44,243 bases of DNA from Bacteroidota bacterium (GTDB lineage: Bacteria; Bacteroidota; Ignavibacteria; Ignavibacteriales; Melioribacteraceae): contig JAMCSN010000163.1 of assembly GCA_023381535.1 (NCBI GenBank), positions 1 to 44,243 of the forward strand. Reading direction: 5' to 3'. Below are positions 1 through 9,108 of the stretch, piece after piece (position 1 is the first letter of the stretch; each line of letters starts with the position of its first letter). The notes beneath the pieces were generated by a model. It had not been told where the DNA came from, did not search any database, and saw nothing but the letters and a program-made list of their open reading frames with translations. Made by a program: the position numbers and the translations under genes.

Positions 1-1620
1 GGAGGCAACGACGGAAAGTTGAGCAACGGATTTGAGAACACGGTAGTGACGACGGAACAAGCATACACGGGACTTCACTCGTTGAAGTTTGACTTACCGT
101 TTACACGAGCGCCTCATGATGCGTGGGTAGGAACCAAGAGATATTTGTTGAATGATGTAAAAGCTGGCGATATGGTAAGAATCAGCGTATGGATAATGGC
201 GAATAATCTTGTGCCGGATTCGGCAGCAAAATATCCGGGAACGTGGTCGGTAGGAATCACACCTATATTCCACAGCGGATACTTACCGAATGATGCATAC
301 GATGAAATAGGAGCGAAGGATTTGGTATTCACATTTCCGAATGTAACTTCGTTTGGTTGGACGAAGTATTATGTTGATGTGCAAGTCCCGAACGATCCGA
401 AAGTAAAATCGTTGTCGGTAAGACTTCATCCATACTCAAGGTTTACGGGAACGATTTACTTCGATGAAGTAACGGTAGAGAAGTTAGACATACCTCAGAT
501 AAGCGGAATCGGAAGTTTTGAGGGAGAATTGCCGTCGTACTGGACGAAGGGCACTGAACCGTCGGGCTCAACGTTGACGTGGGCAACGGATCAGTATCAC
601 TCGAAGACACATTCATTGAAGATAGAGAAGAGTGCGACGAGTGATGTAGCGAAGTGGGAAAGCGAGAACATGCTTGACTTGTGGGCACCGACGCTGAGTA
701 AGAACGTAGATATATTCATCGGAGCCTACGTAAAGACCGAAGGAGTGAATGTAAATCCGGCAAACGACGATGAGAAGTGGATGGTTAGTTATTTGTTCTA
801 CGGGCAGTCTGGGAATTTGATCGGCGAAGTAAAATTGCCGATAGATCAGAGTGTAGCCAGCAGTAATGGTTGGATAGCCGATACGAATGCGGTAGGATCG
901 GCGATATTACCGGAAGATGCCTACAAGTTGATCATCAGATTTGTAGGAGGCAAGAACGCGACAGGGAAGGTATGGGCAGATGATTTTATGTTGTTGGGAA
1001 GAGCAGGTGCATGGGCGGGTCAGAACTGGAACACATCGGTAGAGATGCCGACGGGCTGGAATTACTGGTTACCGCCGAACGGAGGTAATGACGGAAAGTT
1101 GAGCAACGGATTTGAGAACACAGTAGTGACGACGGAACAAGCATACACGGGACTTCACTCGTTGAAGTTTGACTTACCGTTTACACGAGCGCCTCATGAT
1201 GCGTGGGTAGGAACCAAGAGATACTTGTTGAATTCGGGTGGAACATCAAACAGTAAGCAAGACTTAGGAAATGGTCAGTTGAAAGATATTACCTCCATCA
1301 TGAATGCGAAACCGGGCGATGTTCTTAGAATCAGTGTATGGATAATGGCAAATAATCTTGTGCCGGATTCGGCAGCAAAATATTCGGGAACGTGGTCTGT
1401 AGGAATAACACCAATATTCCACAGCGGCTACTTACCGAATGATGCATACGATGAAATAGGAGCGAAGGATTTGGTATTCACATTTCCGAATGTAACTTCG
1501 TTTGGTTGGACGAAGTATTACGTTGACGTAACAATCCCGAACGATCCGAAAGTAAAATCGTTGTCGGTAAGACTTCATCCATACGCAAGGTTTACGGGAA
1601 CGATTTACTTTGATGATGTT
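1..1620 (+). repeat. Intragenic direct repeat, period 1080 bp
   Basis: Bases 1-471 recur at 1081-1620 with only scattered differences. The second copy carries an extra 69 bp (23 residues, about 1231-1300, rich in G, S, N and Q). The nucleotide-level identity, including third codon positions, points to recent duplication or gene conversion. More copies may lie upstream of the window. Confidence 0.9.
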
Positions 1621-1956
1621 GAAGTTCAGGTAATTAATACCGTAACTGATGTTAACAATAATAATGCAGTTCCTGTATCTTATTCATTGAACCAAAATTA
1701 TCCTAATCCTTTTAATCCGAGTACAATCATAAGTTACTCCTTACCGGAAGCAGCGATAGTTACACTCATGATATATGATGTTCTCGGCAGAGAAGTGAAG
1801 ACTCTTGTAAGCGAACAACAAGCTGCCGGAACATATAGAGTAAATTGGAATGGCGACAATAATTACGGGACAAAAGTTGCAAGCGGTGTTTATATTTATA
1901 GAATAGTAGCCGGTGCAAACTTTATGCAGACTAAAAAAATGATCTTGCTCAAGTAG
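1..1956 (+). CDS. T9SS cargo protein with repeated jelly-roll modules (5' partial)
   Basis: The reading frame is open from the first base, so the protein begins outside the window; the first in-frame start-like codon (TTG at 19) lies inside a repeat and is not a real start. Two nearly identical modules (frame positions 1-471 and 1081-1620), each ending in GTIYFDE or GTIYFDD as carbohydrate-binding jelly-roll (CBM4/9-like) folds often do, flank a third divergent module that starts at GSFEGELPSYW. The last ~90 residues are a type IX secretion sorting domain (NYPNPFNPSTIISYSL, then YDVLGREVKTL, ending in TKKMILLK), so the mature protein should be exported across the outer membrane and attached to the surface or released. 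No catalytic domain is visible in the part seen; a glycan-binding role is inferred from the fold resemblance only. A strong terminator follows directly. Confidence 0.85.
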   Translation, partial: GGNDGKLSNGFENTVVTTEQAYTGLHSLKFDLPFTRAPHDAWVGTKRYLLNDVKAGDMVRISVWIMANNLVPDSAAKYPGTWSVGITPIFHSGYLPNDAYDEIGAKDLVFTFPNVTSFGWTKYYVDVQVPNDPKVKSLSVRLHPYSRFTGTIYFDEVTVEKLDIPQISGIGSFEGELPSYWTKGTEPSGSTLTWATDQYHSKTHSLKIEKSATSDVAKWESENMLDLWAPTLSKNVDIFIGAYVKTEGVNVNPANDDEKWMVSYLFYGQSGNLIGEVKLPIDQSVASSNGWIADTNAVGSAILPEDAYKLIIRFVGGKNATGKVWADDFMLLGRAGAWAGQNWNTSVEMPTGWNYWLPPNGGNDGKLSNGFENTVVTTEQAYTGLHSLKFDLPFTRAPHDAWVGTKRYLLNSGGTSNSKQDLGNGQLKDITSIMNAKPGDVLRISVWIMANNLVPDSAAKYSGTWSVGITPIFHSGYLPNDAYDEIGAKDLVFTFPNVTSFGWTKYYVDVTIPNDPKVKSLSVRLHPYARFTGTIYFDDVEVQVINTVTDVNNNNAVPVSYSLNQNYPNPFNPSTIISYSLPEAAIVTLMIYDVLGREVKTLVSEQQAAGTYRVNWNGDNNYGTKVASGVYIYRIVAGANFMQTKKMILLK

Positions 1957-1964
1957 TGCATTTC

Positions 1965-2002
1965 GGAGCCGGAATAAAATTATTATTCCGGCTCCATTTT
2001 TT
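1965..2002 (+). terminator. Rho-independent terminator
   Basis: A perfect 13-bp stem, GGAGCCGGAATAA (1965-1977) with TTATTCCGGCTCC (1983-1995), encloses a 5-base loop and is followed by a T-rich run (ATTTTTTATAATTTTTT). It sits 9 bases after the stop codon of the repetitive T9SS protein and separates that gene from the TonB receptor gene. It is the clearest terminator in the window. Confidence 0.93.
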
Positions 2003-2065
2003 ATAATTTTTTGTTTTTTCGAATTTGTAACTCAAAGAAAAAGTTAAAATGCGCGGGTGAATTTA

Positions 2066-4756
2066 ATGTTCGCTAAAAGAATAATTATGAAATGGTTGTT
2101 TTTGATTATTTGCTTTTCCATTTGCAACAGCAGCGCTTTGTATGCGGGAACAACGGGAAAAATAGCCGGAAAAGTTATAGATAAAAAAACGGGTGAAACA
2201 TTAATTGGAGTAAATGTTGTTCTTGTAGGAACAACAATGGGAGCCGCTTCCGACCTCGACGGAAATTATTTCATCATTAATATTCCGCCGGGAGTTTATG
2301 AAATCAAAGCTTCCTTAATCGGTTATGCACCGGTAGTGATTCAAAATGTTCGGGTTTCCATCGATCAAACTACCAGAATTGATATCGAGATGGTGGAAAA
2401 AGCTCTTCAAGTTGCAGATATTATTGTAACAGCTGAAAAGCCGATGGTCAGAAAAGACTTAACCTCAACAGAAGCAAAAGTGAGCGGCGACAAAATCGCT
2501 ATGCTGCCTTTGGAAGATGTTCAATCCGTTGTCAATCTTCAAGCGGGTGTGGTTGATGGACACTTTAGAGGCGGACGAAGCAACGAAGTTAAATATTTGA
2601 TAGACGGAGTTTCGGTTAACGATGCATTCTCCGGTGCTTCAGCTTTGGAAGCAGAAGTAAATAGTATTCAAGAAGTTGAAGTCTTAACAGGCACCTTCAA
2701 TGCAGAGTACGGAGAGGCGCTCTCCGGCGTCGTTAATCAAGTAACAAAAATTGCCGGTGATAAAATTGCCGGCGACATTTCGGCATACACCGGAGATTAT
2801 TTTAGTACGCGCTCAAGCTTATTTCCAAACATAAACCGGCTCGATCCTTCCAAGATTTACAATGTGCAGGGAAATATAAGCGGTCCAATTCCGGGTACAA
2901 ATAATTTTCTAAAATTTTTTCTATCCGGTCGTTATTTATACGATGACGGATATATTTACGGCAGACGCATGTTCAATCCTTCGGACTCATCAAATTTTTC
3001 TGCGAATGATCCGAAAGATTGGTACATAGGCGCCACCGGCGATAACAAATATGTCTCGATGAATTACAGCAAGAGACTTACACTGCAGGGCAAGCTATCG
3101 ATAAATGTCGGTGGTGGAAAAGGAATTGTCTTAAGCGGACTTTACCAGGACAATCAATATAGAACTTACGATCACGCTTTTCGGCTAAATCCCGACGGTG
3201 ATTATACATACTATCAAAAAAGTTATTTGGGAAGTATTAACTACACACTCGTTCTCAGTAATTCGGCATTCATAGATTTTTTAGGTTCCGCTTTTGTTAG
3301 CAACTACAAACAATATGTTTTTGAAGATCCGTTCGATCCGCGTTATGTTAAACCGGAAAGAATGCGCGATGTAAGCGGCAATGCATTTTTAACCGGAGGA
3401 ACTGAGAACTGGCATTTCAACCGGACGACAACAACGTTGAGCGCTAAAACCGACCTGACCTGGCAGATCAATAATATTCATCAGTTTAAATCTGGCGTGG
3501 AATTGAAGCTGCATAATCTTGATTATCTCGATTATCAAATCGTAATTGACGCAACAACTCAATACAAACCAACTTTGCCTTCACCTGGTTCTTTCAATTA
3601 TAATAAGTACAATACCAAACCGTACCAGTTTGCCTGCTACATGCAGGACAAAATCGAATTAGATTATTTAGTTGTGAATATCGGTTTGCGTTTGGATTAT
3701 TTTGAACCCGACGGAAAATATTTAAAGAATCCGGATAACATTGCGGCGCTTGACGGATTATTGCCGCCGTTTCCGGATTCGTTGATGGCAACCGCAAAAG
3801 CCAAATATCAAATTAGTCCGCGCATTGGAATTTCTTATCCCATCACGGATAAAGGTGCGATACATATTTCGTACGGACATTTTTTTCAGATTCCGCCGTT
3901 CGAATATCTTTATCAGAATCCAAACTTCCGAATTCCACTCACGGGAAATTATCCGAACAATATCGGGAATACTATCGGCAATGCTGATCTTGCTGCCCAG
4001 CAAACAATAATGTACGAAATAGGACTGCAGCAGGAGCTAACGCCGGAAATTGGAGTTACCTTAACAGGGTATTATAAAGATATTCGTAACCTTCTCGGAA
4101 CAGAAATTCATATCAAAAACGACTTCAAAAAATTCAGCAAGCTGATTAATAGAGATTACGGCGCGGTAAAAGGATTTACAATTTCATTCGAAAAAAGATT
4201 TAGCGATGGATTCGGTGCAAGCTTAGATTACACGTTCCAGGTTGCAAAAGGAGATGCTTCCGATCCGAACGATGCATTTAACAAAGCACAGGCAAGTCCT
4301 CCAATTGAAATCAACAAGCAACTGGTTCCATTAAATTGGGATAGACGCCACTCTCTCAATTTTACAATTACAGCAGGTGTGCCGGGAGATTTTATTGCTA
4401 GCGCTATCGGCAGACTTGGATCAGGACTCCCTTACACTCCATCGTTAATTAATCAAAGAACCGGTTTGGAAAACAGCGAGAACAAACCGACTTATTTTAA
4501 TGTCGATCTGTATCTAACAAAATATATGGAACTTTTCGGGACACGATTTTCAGTCTTCTTGAAAGTTTATAATTTGTTTGATACTGCTAACGAAGTTGAC
4601 GTGTTCGGCGATACGGGAAGAGCTGGTTACACTCTCGAACTAACGCGTGCGCAAGAAGCTCCGCGCGGTGTTAATACATTGCAGGATTACTTCACGCGCC
4701 CAGATTTTTATTCGGCACCGAGACAAATTACGCTTGGTGCATCTTTCAATTTTTAG
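2066..4756 (+). CDS. TonB-dependent outer-membrane receptor
   Basis: About 896 residues. A hydrophobic signal peptide (MKWLFLIICFSICNSSALYAG) starts at the in-frame ATG 2087; ATG 2066 and GTG 2057 are alternative starts and no clear ribosome site separates them. Next comes a carboxypeptidase-regulatory-like beta-sandwich (GKIAGKVIDKKTGETLIGVN, about residues 25-115), a plug domain (VVNLQAGVV, LIDGVSVNDAFSG, FNAEYGEALSGVVNQVT) and a 22-strand-type barrel ending in a C-terminal phenylalanine (GASFNF). Such proteins import large ligands across the outer membrane using TonB energy. No SusD-like partner follows, unlike classical Bacteroidetes glycan loci. It lies just upstream of a large secreted protein and a PorV-like protein, so the three may form an envelope module; the substrate cannot be read from the sequence. 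Confidence 0.93.
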   Translation: MFAKRIIMKWLFLIICFSICNSSALYAGTTGKIAGKVIDKKTGETLIGVNVVLVGTTMGAASDLDGNYFIINIPPGVYEIKASLIGYAPVVIQNVRVSIDQTTRIDIEMVEKALQVADIIVTAEKPMVRKDLTSTEAKVSGDKIAMLPLEDVQSVVNLQAGVVDGHFRGGRSNEVKYLIDGVSVNDAFSGASALEAEVNSIQEVEVLTGTFNAEYGEALSGVVNQVTKIAGDKIAGDISAYTGDYFSTRSSLFPNINRLDPSKIYNVQGNISGPIPGTNNFLKFFLSGRYLYDDGYIYGRRMFNPSDSSNFSANDPKDWYIGATGDNKYVSMNYSKRLTLQGKLSINVGGGKGIVLSGLYQDNQYRTYDHAFRLNPDGDYTYYQKSYLGSINYTLVLSNSAFIDFLGSAFVSNYKQYVFEDPFDPRYVKPERMRDVSGNAFLTGGTENWHFNRTTTTLSAKTDLTWQINNIHQFKSGVELKLHNLDYLDYQIVIDATTQYKPTLPSPGSFNYNKYNTKPYQFACYMQDKIELDYLVVNIGLRLDYFEPDGKYLKNPDNIAALDGLLPPFPDSLMATAKAKYQISPRIGISYPITDKGAIHISYGHFFQIPPFEYLYQNPNFRIPLTGNYPNNIGNTIGNADLAAQQTIMYEIGLQQELTPEIGVTLTGYYKDIRNLLGTEIHIKNDFKKFSKLINRDYGAVKGFTISFEKRFSDGFGASLDYTFQVAKGDASDPNDAFNKAQASPPIEINKQLVPLNWDRRHSLNFTITAGVPGDFIASAIGRLGSGLPYTPSLINQRTGLENSENKPTYFNVDLYLTKYMELFGTRFSVFLKVYNLFDTANEVDVFGDTGRAGYTLELTRAQEAPRGVNTLQDYFTRPDFYSAPRQITLGASFNF

Positions 4757-4785
4757 TTTTGCGAAAACGGAGGTTTAAGTTGTTC

Positions 4786-7700
4786 ATGCGAATGACTTTT
4801 TTTACACTAATTCTTGTTTGCATTTTCTTATCCAACTATGGCTATGCTCAGAGAATAGTGGATAAGAACAAAGGGGACCATAATCAAACCAGAAAAGGGT
4901 TCATGGACGGCAATCTTGCCGCAACTGTTTATTACAATTTCGGAGAGATTGCGGACTGGCAAAATGAACCAAGCAGAAGCGGTGTTTGGCCTAAGGGAAC
5001 GAATCACACTTACGTTGACGGCGTCGCAATCATTGTACAAGCCGAAGCGAAAGATCCTGCTGGAAATTTAATTCATCCTCTCGAAACAAACTATTATGAG
5101 TTCACACGCTACGACCCCGCAACCGGAATTACTTATGGTTGGTGGCCGTTGCCGGGATATGCAGCGCCGTACTCTTCATCTCCTGCAAGAAGCGACGACA
5201 ATTCTACATGGCCTATGACGTGGCCTGATAGAACTTCGGATTGGAACGGTTACTGGAATGGATTTTTCGGCAAAGGCGTTATGAATGCCGACGTTGAAAC
5301 ATTTTTTGTTTTTGACGACAACGAGGATAGAGAATACATTCTGAAAAATAATTTTAAACCGGATACATTCGATCCTACGCGCGGCGGTTTGGGAATGCAA
5401 GTTAAGGCAAGAGGATTTCAATGGTCTCAAGTTCTAGCGCAAGACGTAATCTTCTGGTATTATGAAATTACCAACATGACTACTACCGATTATGATAAGA
5501 CTCTTTTTGCTCAGTACGTAGATTGGGGAATCGGAGGTCATGACAATTCTTCCAACAATGCAGGAGACTACAACGAAGTTTTGGCTATGTCCTATGCATG
5601 GTCAACTGTTGCATTTGGAAATCCGGGTAACTGGAGCCCGGTTGGGTTAGCCGGATACGCATTTCTGGAAAGTCCGGGAATTTCGAACGACAGAGTTGAT
5701 AATGATTATGACGGTCTTACCGACGAACGCAGGGACAACGATGCAAAAGTTTTCATCAATAATGTTAATCAAGATCCTTACATAAAAAATCCGGATCGTG
5801 ATACAGTTAGGTTTCACCAATTCTACGGCTATGCATGGAGACCTCACTGGGATGCTGATGAAAATGCAAATTGGCGATCTTACACAGATTTGAACGGCAA
5901 CGGTAAATGGGATAACGGCGAACCTCTGAACGATGATGTTGGTACCGATGGAATTGGACCTTTGGATGCCGGATATACCGGAACTGATCCCGACGGATCG
6001 GAAGGAGACGGCAAACCTGAACAAGGAGAACCAAACTTTGGAATTTTGGATAAGGATGAATCCGATCAATTAGGCTTAACCGGATTTGCAATTTATCCGG
6101 TTCACAAATACGAATTGAACAGGGACGAAGAAAATTGGCAAGTGCTTTCGGGTCTGCCGGCACCGCACGGGCAATCGTTGGCTGGCGTTAACCTTGCAAA
6201 TTATTTTTCAAGTTATCTTTTCCACCTTGACGGAAGAAACACTTATTCTCAAAGTACCGGCACTATGGAAGAGACCGGCGAGACCGAGCGATTTTCAATG
6301 TCTATGATTTTCGGTATCGATCAAGATGATCTGTTCCGAAGAAAAAGAACCGTGCAGCAGATTTATAATGCGAATTACAGATTTGCCAAACCTCCGGAAA
6401 AACCGATCGTAAAAGTTATAGCCGGCGATCACAAAGTAACTTTATTTTGGGATGATAGAGCTGAGCGCACATTCGATTCATTCTATCAAAGATATAATTT
6501 TGAAGGTTACAGAATTTATAGATCGACCGAAGCGAATTTTCTGGAAGATCAGGTTATCACCGATGCTTATGGTAAAGCTACATTTCGCAAACCGATAGCA
6601 CAATTCGATAAGATCGACGGCGTCAAAGGTCTTCACCCAATTGATGTAAACGGCGCATTATTTTACTTAGGTGACGATTCCGGACTTCAGCATTCGTACA
6701 TTGATACAACTGTGGAGAACGGTCAAACTTATTACTACGCTGTTGTGGCTTACGATCAAGGTTTTACAACTACAACAGTCGAAGGAAAATTTGAAGGAAT
6801 TCCTCCTTCGGAAACAACGAGCATTATTAAAGTCGATATTAACGGAAAGATCAAAACAGATGTTAACACGGCGGTCGCTACACCACGCGCACCTGCTGCA
6901 GGATATATTGCACCCCAAATAAAAAACTTTACCGCCACTGGCCCAGGAACCGGAACGGTTTCAGTTCAAGTGCTTGACCCTGACTCAGTAAAAAAATCTC
7001 ATACTTACAGAATTGAATTCAAAGACAACACGGTTTTTCATACCAACCCGCATCCTTCATTCAGTTTAATTGATTATACTTCTAACGATACATTGTTTAA
7101 TTACACTCGTATCATCGGGAATAAAGCTCAGACCTCAGTCAAACACGGTTTTACAGTTGAGATTAATAACGATACTTCAGTCGTCGTTGATCAAGATAAA
7201 TCCGGATGGAGAATTGGAAGCAGCAACTACATTGTGAAGCTCGGGTTCGATTCGCGCTACGCCGGTGCATACAACTCAAAGAGAATAAACTATCCCGGCG
7301 ATTTCGATATTTATTTTGTGAATTCATCCGAAGGCGATCAAGGATTTCCGGCAACTTCATTTAGCAGTCCCAATCCTTCCAACATCATAATTAAAAATCT
7401 TACAGACGGCATCGATCATAATCAATTTATTTTTAGAGATATAAACAAGGATGGATTATTCAACGATGACGATGCGATATTTCTTGCGTTCGGAGATTCA
7501 ACTGGAAAGAAAGCGACGGATTTTTCGAACTTGCGAGTCGGATGGTCAATCACGCTGACAAGAGATACTACAATCGCCGCGGATAAACAGAAAGCGCCAC
7601 AGACGGGAGATATTTTCCGTGTTATAACAAAAAAACCTTTCAGAACGGGAGAGTATTTTCAATTTCAATCTCAAGCTCAAGCATTCGAAAACGCAAAAGC

Positions 7701-8022
7701 CGTAAAAGATTTGGATAATATCGCAGTGGTACCTAATCCTTACGTTGGCGCTGCTTCATGGGAACCGACTACAACTCAAGTTGGACGCGGGGACAGACTA
7801 ATTTATTTTATTCATCTTCCGGCAGTATGCACAATTAGGATTTACACTATCAGCGGTAAACTTGTAAAAACATTGGAACACAACAGCGGTATTTCTAACG
7901 GACAGGAACCGTGGAATCTAATTTCTCAGGACGGAATGGATATAGCATACGGTATGTATATCTTTCACGTATCCGCACCTGGAATAGGAGACAAAATAGG
8001 AAAGTTTGGAATCATCAAATAA
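4786..8022 (+). CDS. Large secreted protein with fibronectin type III and T9SS-like C-terminal domain
   Basis: About 1078 residues from ATG 4786; a GGAGG at 4769-4773 lies 12 bases upstream and would suit the in-frame TTG at 4780 (6 bases) as well, giving two more residues. The signal peptide is MTFFTLILVCIFLSNYGYAQ. The middle carries acidic DxDxDG-type calcium-binding stretches (DRVDNDYDGLTDE, DLNGNGKWDNGE) and a fibronectin type III-like domain (KVTLFWDD, YEGYRIY-type motif and YYYAVVAYDQG). The C-terminus (VVPNPYVG, IRIYTISGKLVKTLEH, YGMYIFHV, GKFGIIK) is a FlgD/T9SS-like sorting fold. No enzyme domain is recognised. It starts a few bases after the TonB receptor stop and its end overlaps the region leading into the PorV-like gene, so it probably works with them at the cell surface. 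Confidence 0.85.
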   Translation: MRMTFFTLILVCIFLSNYGYAQRIVDKNKGDHNQTRKGFMDGNLAATVYYNFGEIADWQNEPSRSGVWPKGTNHTYVDGVAIIVQAEAKDPAGNLIHPLETNYYEFTRYDPATGITYGWWPLPGYAAPYSSSPARSDDNSTWPMTWPDRTSDWNGYWNGFFGKGVMNADVETFFVFDDNEDREYILKNNFKPDTFDPTRGGLGMQVKARGFQWSQVLAQDVIFWYYEITNMTTTDYDKTLFAQYVDWGIGGHDNSSNNAGDYNEVLAMSYAWSTVAFGNPGNWSPVGLAGYAFLESPGISNDRVDNDYDGLTDERRDNDAKVFINNVNQDPYIKNPDRDTVRFHQFYGYAWRPHWDADENANWRSYTDLNGNGKWDNGEPLNDDVGTDGIGPLDAGYTGTDPDGSEGDGKPEQGEPNFGILDKDESDQLGLTGFAIYPVHKYELNRDEENWQVLSGLPAPHGQSLAGVNLANYFSSYLFHLDGRNTYSQSTGTMEETGETERFSMSMIFGIDQDDLFRRKRTVQQIYNANYRFAKPPEKPIVKVIAGDHKVTLFWDDRAERTFDSFYQRYNFEGYRIYRSTEANFLEDQVITDAYGKATFRKPIAQFDKIDGVKGLHPIDVNGALFYLGDDSGLQHSYIDTTVENGQTYYYAVVAYDQGFTTTTVEGKFEGIPPSETTSIIKVDINGKIKTDVNTAVATPRAPAAGYIAPQIKNFTATGPGTGTVSVQVLDPDSVKKSHTYRIEFKDNTVFHTNPHPSFSLIDYTSNDTLFNYTRIIGNKAQTSVKHGFTVEINNDTSVVVDQDKSGWRIGSSNYIVKLGFDSRYAGAYNSKRINYPGDFDIYFVNSSEGDQGFPATSFSSPNPSNIIIKNLTDGIDHNQFIFRDINKDGLFNDDDAIFLAFGDSTGKKATDFSNLRVGWSITLTRDTTIAADKQKAPQTGDIFRVITKKPFRTGEYFQFQSQAQAFENAKAVKDLDNIAVVPNPYVGAASWEPTTTQVGRGDRLIYFIHLPAVCTIRIYTISGKLVKTLEHNSGISNGQEPWNLISQDGMDIAYGMYIFHVSAPGIGDKIGKFGIIK

Positions 8023-8050
8023 GAAAATAAATATTAAAGCAAGGAAGACA

Positions 8051-9088
8051 ATGTTTAGCAGGCAACTCGCAAAATACGGCGTGCTGATACTTTGCATAAT
8101 TTTTAATTCGGGAACAATGTTGGCACAAAGAGTTTCTAAAACTGGAACAACAGCTGCCAGTTTTTTAGAAATAGGTGTCGGCGCCAATGCAGATGCACTG
8201 GGTGGTGCTTTTGTCAGCATTGCAAATGATGCTTCGGCATTGTACTGGAATGCAAGCGGCATAGCAAATGTTTCTCAAACCGAAATTCTGGTCTCGCATA
8301 CAAACTGGATTGCGCAGACTTCATTTGATTACGCTGCTCTAGTTCTCCCCTTGGGCAATTTCGGCAATCTTGGATTTAGTTTCACTTCTCTGAGTATGGA
8401 TGATATGAAAGTACGTACCGTTGATAAGCCGGAAGGAACGGGCGAATATTTCAGTGCCGGTGATATTGCAGTCGGGTTGTCTTACGCAAGAAACTTAACC
8501 GACAGATTTTCAATTGGATTCACTGCAAAGTTTATTCAACAGAAAATTTGGCACATGAGTAGTACGGGTTTTGCTTTCGACGCCGGCACTTTGTTCCGTA
8601 CCGATTTATTCGGCGGAATGGTTATCGGAGCTTCTATTTCAAATTTTGGAACACCGATGCAGTTGGCTGGCAGAGATAGCCGCCAGTATATTAGTGTTGA
8701 TGTCACCCAACTTGGAACTAACAGCCAAATCCCATCCAATATCGAAATGGATTCGTGGGACCTTCCTATGATTTTTCAGATTGGAGTTTCAACGAAAGTT
8801 TTGAACACGCAGGATTACAAACTAACTTTAGCTGCCGATGCTATTCATCCCAACAACGATTATGAAAGTATGAATGTCGGCGCAGAATTTTCATTCAAGG
8901 ATTTTGCATTTATTAGAGGAGGATATCAGTCTTTATTTCTAAAGAATTCTGAAGGCGGACTGACTTTAGGATTAGGAGTCAATACGAAGATGTTATTTTC
9001 CAACACGATTGTTAGTTTTGATTATGCATATAGAGACTTTGGAAGACTTGAGGGTGTGCATATATTTTCTGTCGATCTCAAATTTTAG
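8051..9088 (+). CDS. PorV/PorQ-family outer-membrane protein
   Basis: About 345 residues from ATG 8051, chosen because AAGGAAG (8041-8047) sits just upstream; the reading frame is open farther back to 8006 but that overlaps the preceding gene. A signal peptide (MFSRQLAKYGVLILCIIFNSGTMLAQ) is followed by the motif SFLEIGVGANADALGGAF and by NDASALYWNASGIA, typical of the PorV/PorQ and related FadL-like barrel families. In T9SS, PorV shuttles cargo from the translocon to the attachment complex; related paralogues are common beside secreted proteins in this lineage. Alternating hydrophobic strands and the final FSVDLKF fit an outer-membrane barrel. Whether this copy is the general PorV or a dedicated paralogue for the preceding cargo gene is not decidable here. 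Confidence 0.82.
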   Translation: MFSRQLAKYGVLILCIIFNSGTMLAQRVSKTGTTAASFLEIGVGANADALGGAFVSIANDASALYWNASGIANVSQTEILVSHTNWIAQTSFDYAALVLPLGNFGNLGFSFTSLSMDDMKVRTVDKPEGTGEYFSAGDIAVGLSYARNLTDRFSIGFTAKFIQQKIWHMSSTGFAFDAGTLFRTDLFGGMVIGASISNFGTPMQLAGRDSRQYISVDVTQLGTNSQIPSNIEMDSWDLPMIFQIGVSTKVLNTQDYKLTLAADAIHPNNDYESMNVGAEFSFKDFAFIRGGYQSLFLKNSEGGLTLGLGVNTKMLFSNTIVSFDYAYRDFGRLEGVHIFSVDLKF

Positions 9089-9108
9089 CTAAAATATATT
9101 CGGTCATA

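Noticed and set aside
5647..6163. Two minus-strand frames of 118-140 codons
   Set aside because: Shadows of the acidic repeat region of the large FN3 protein.
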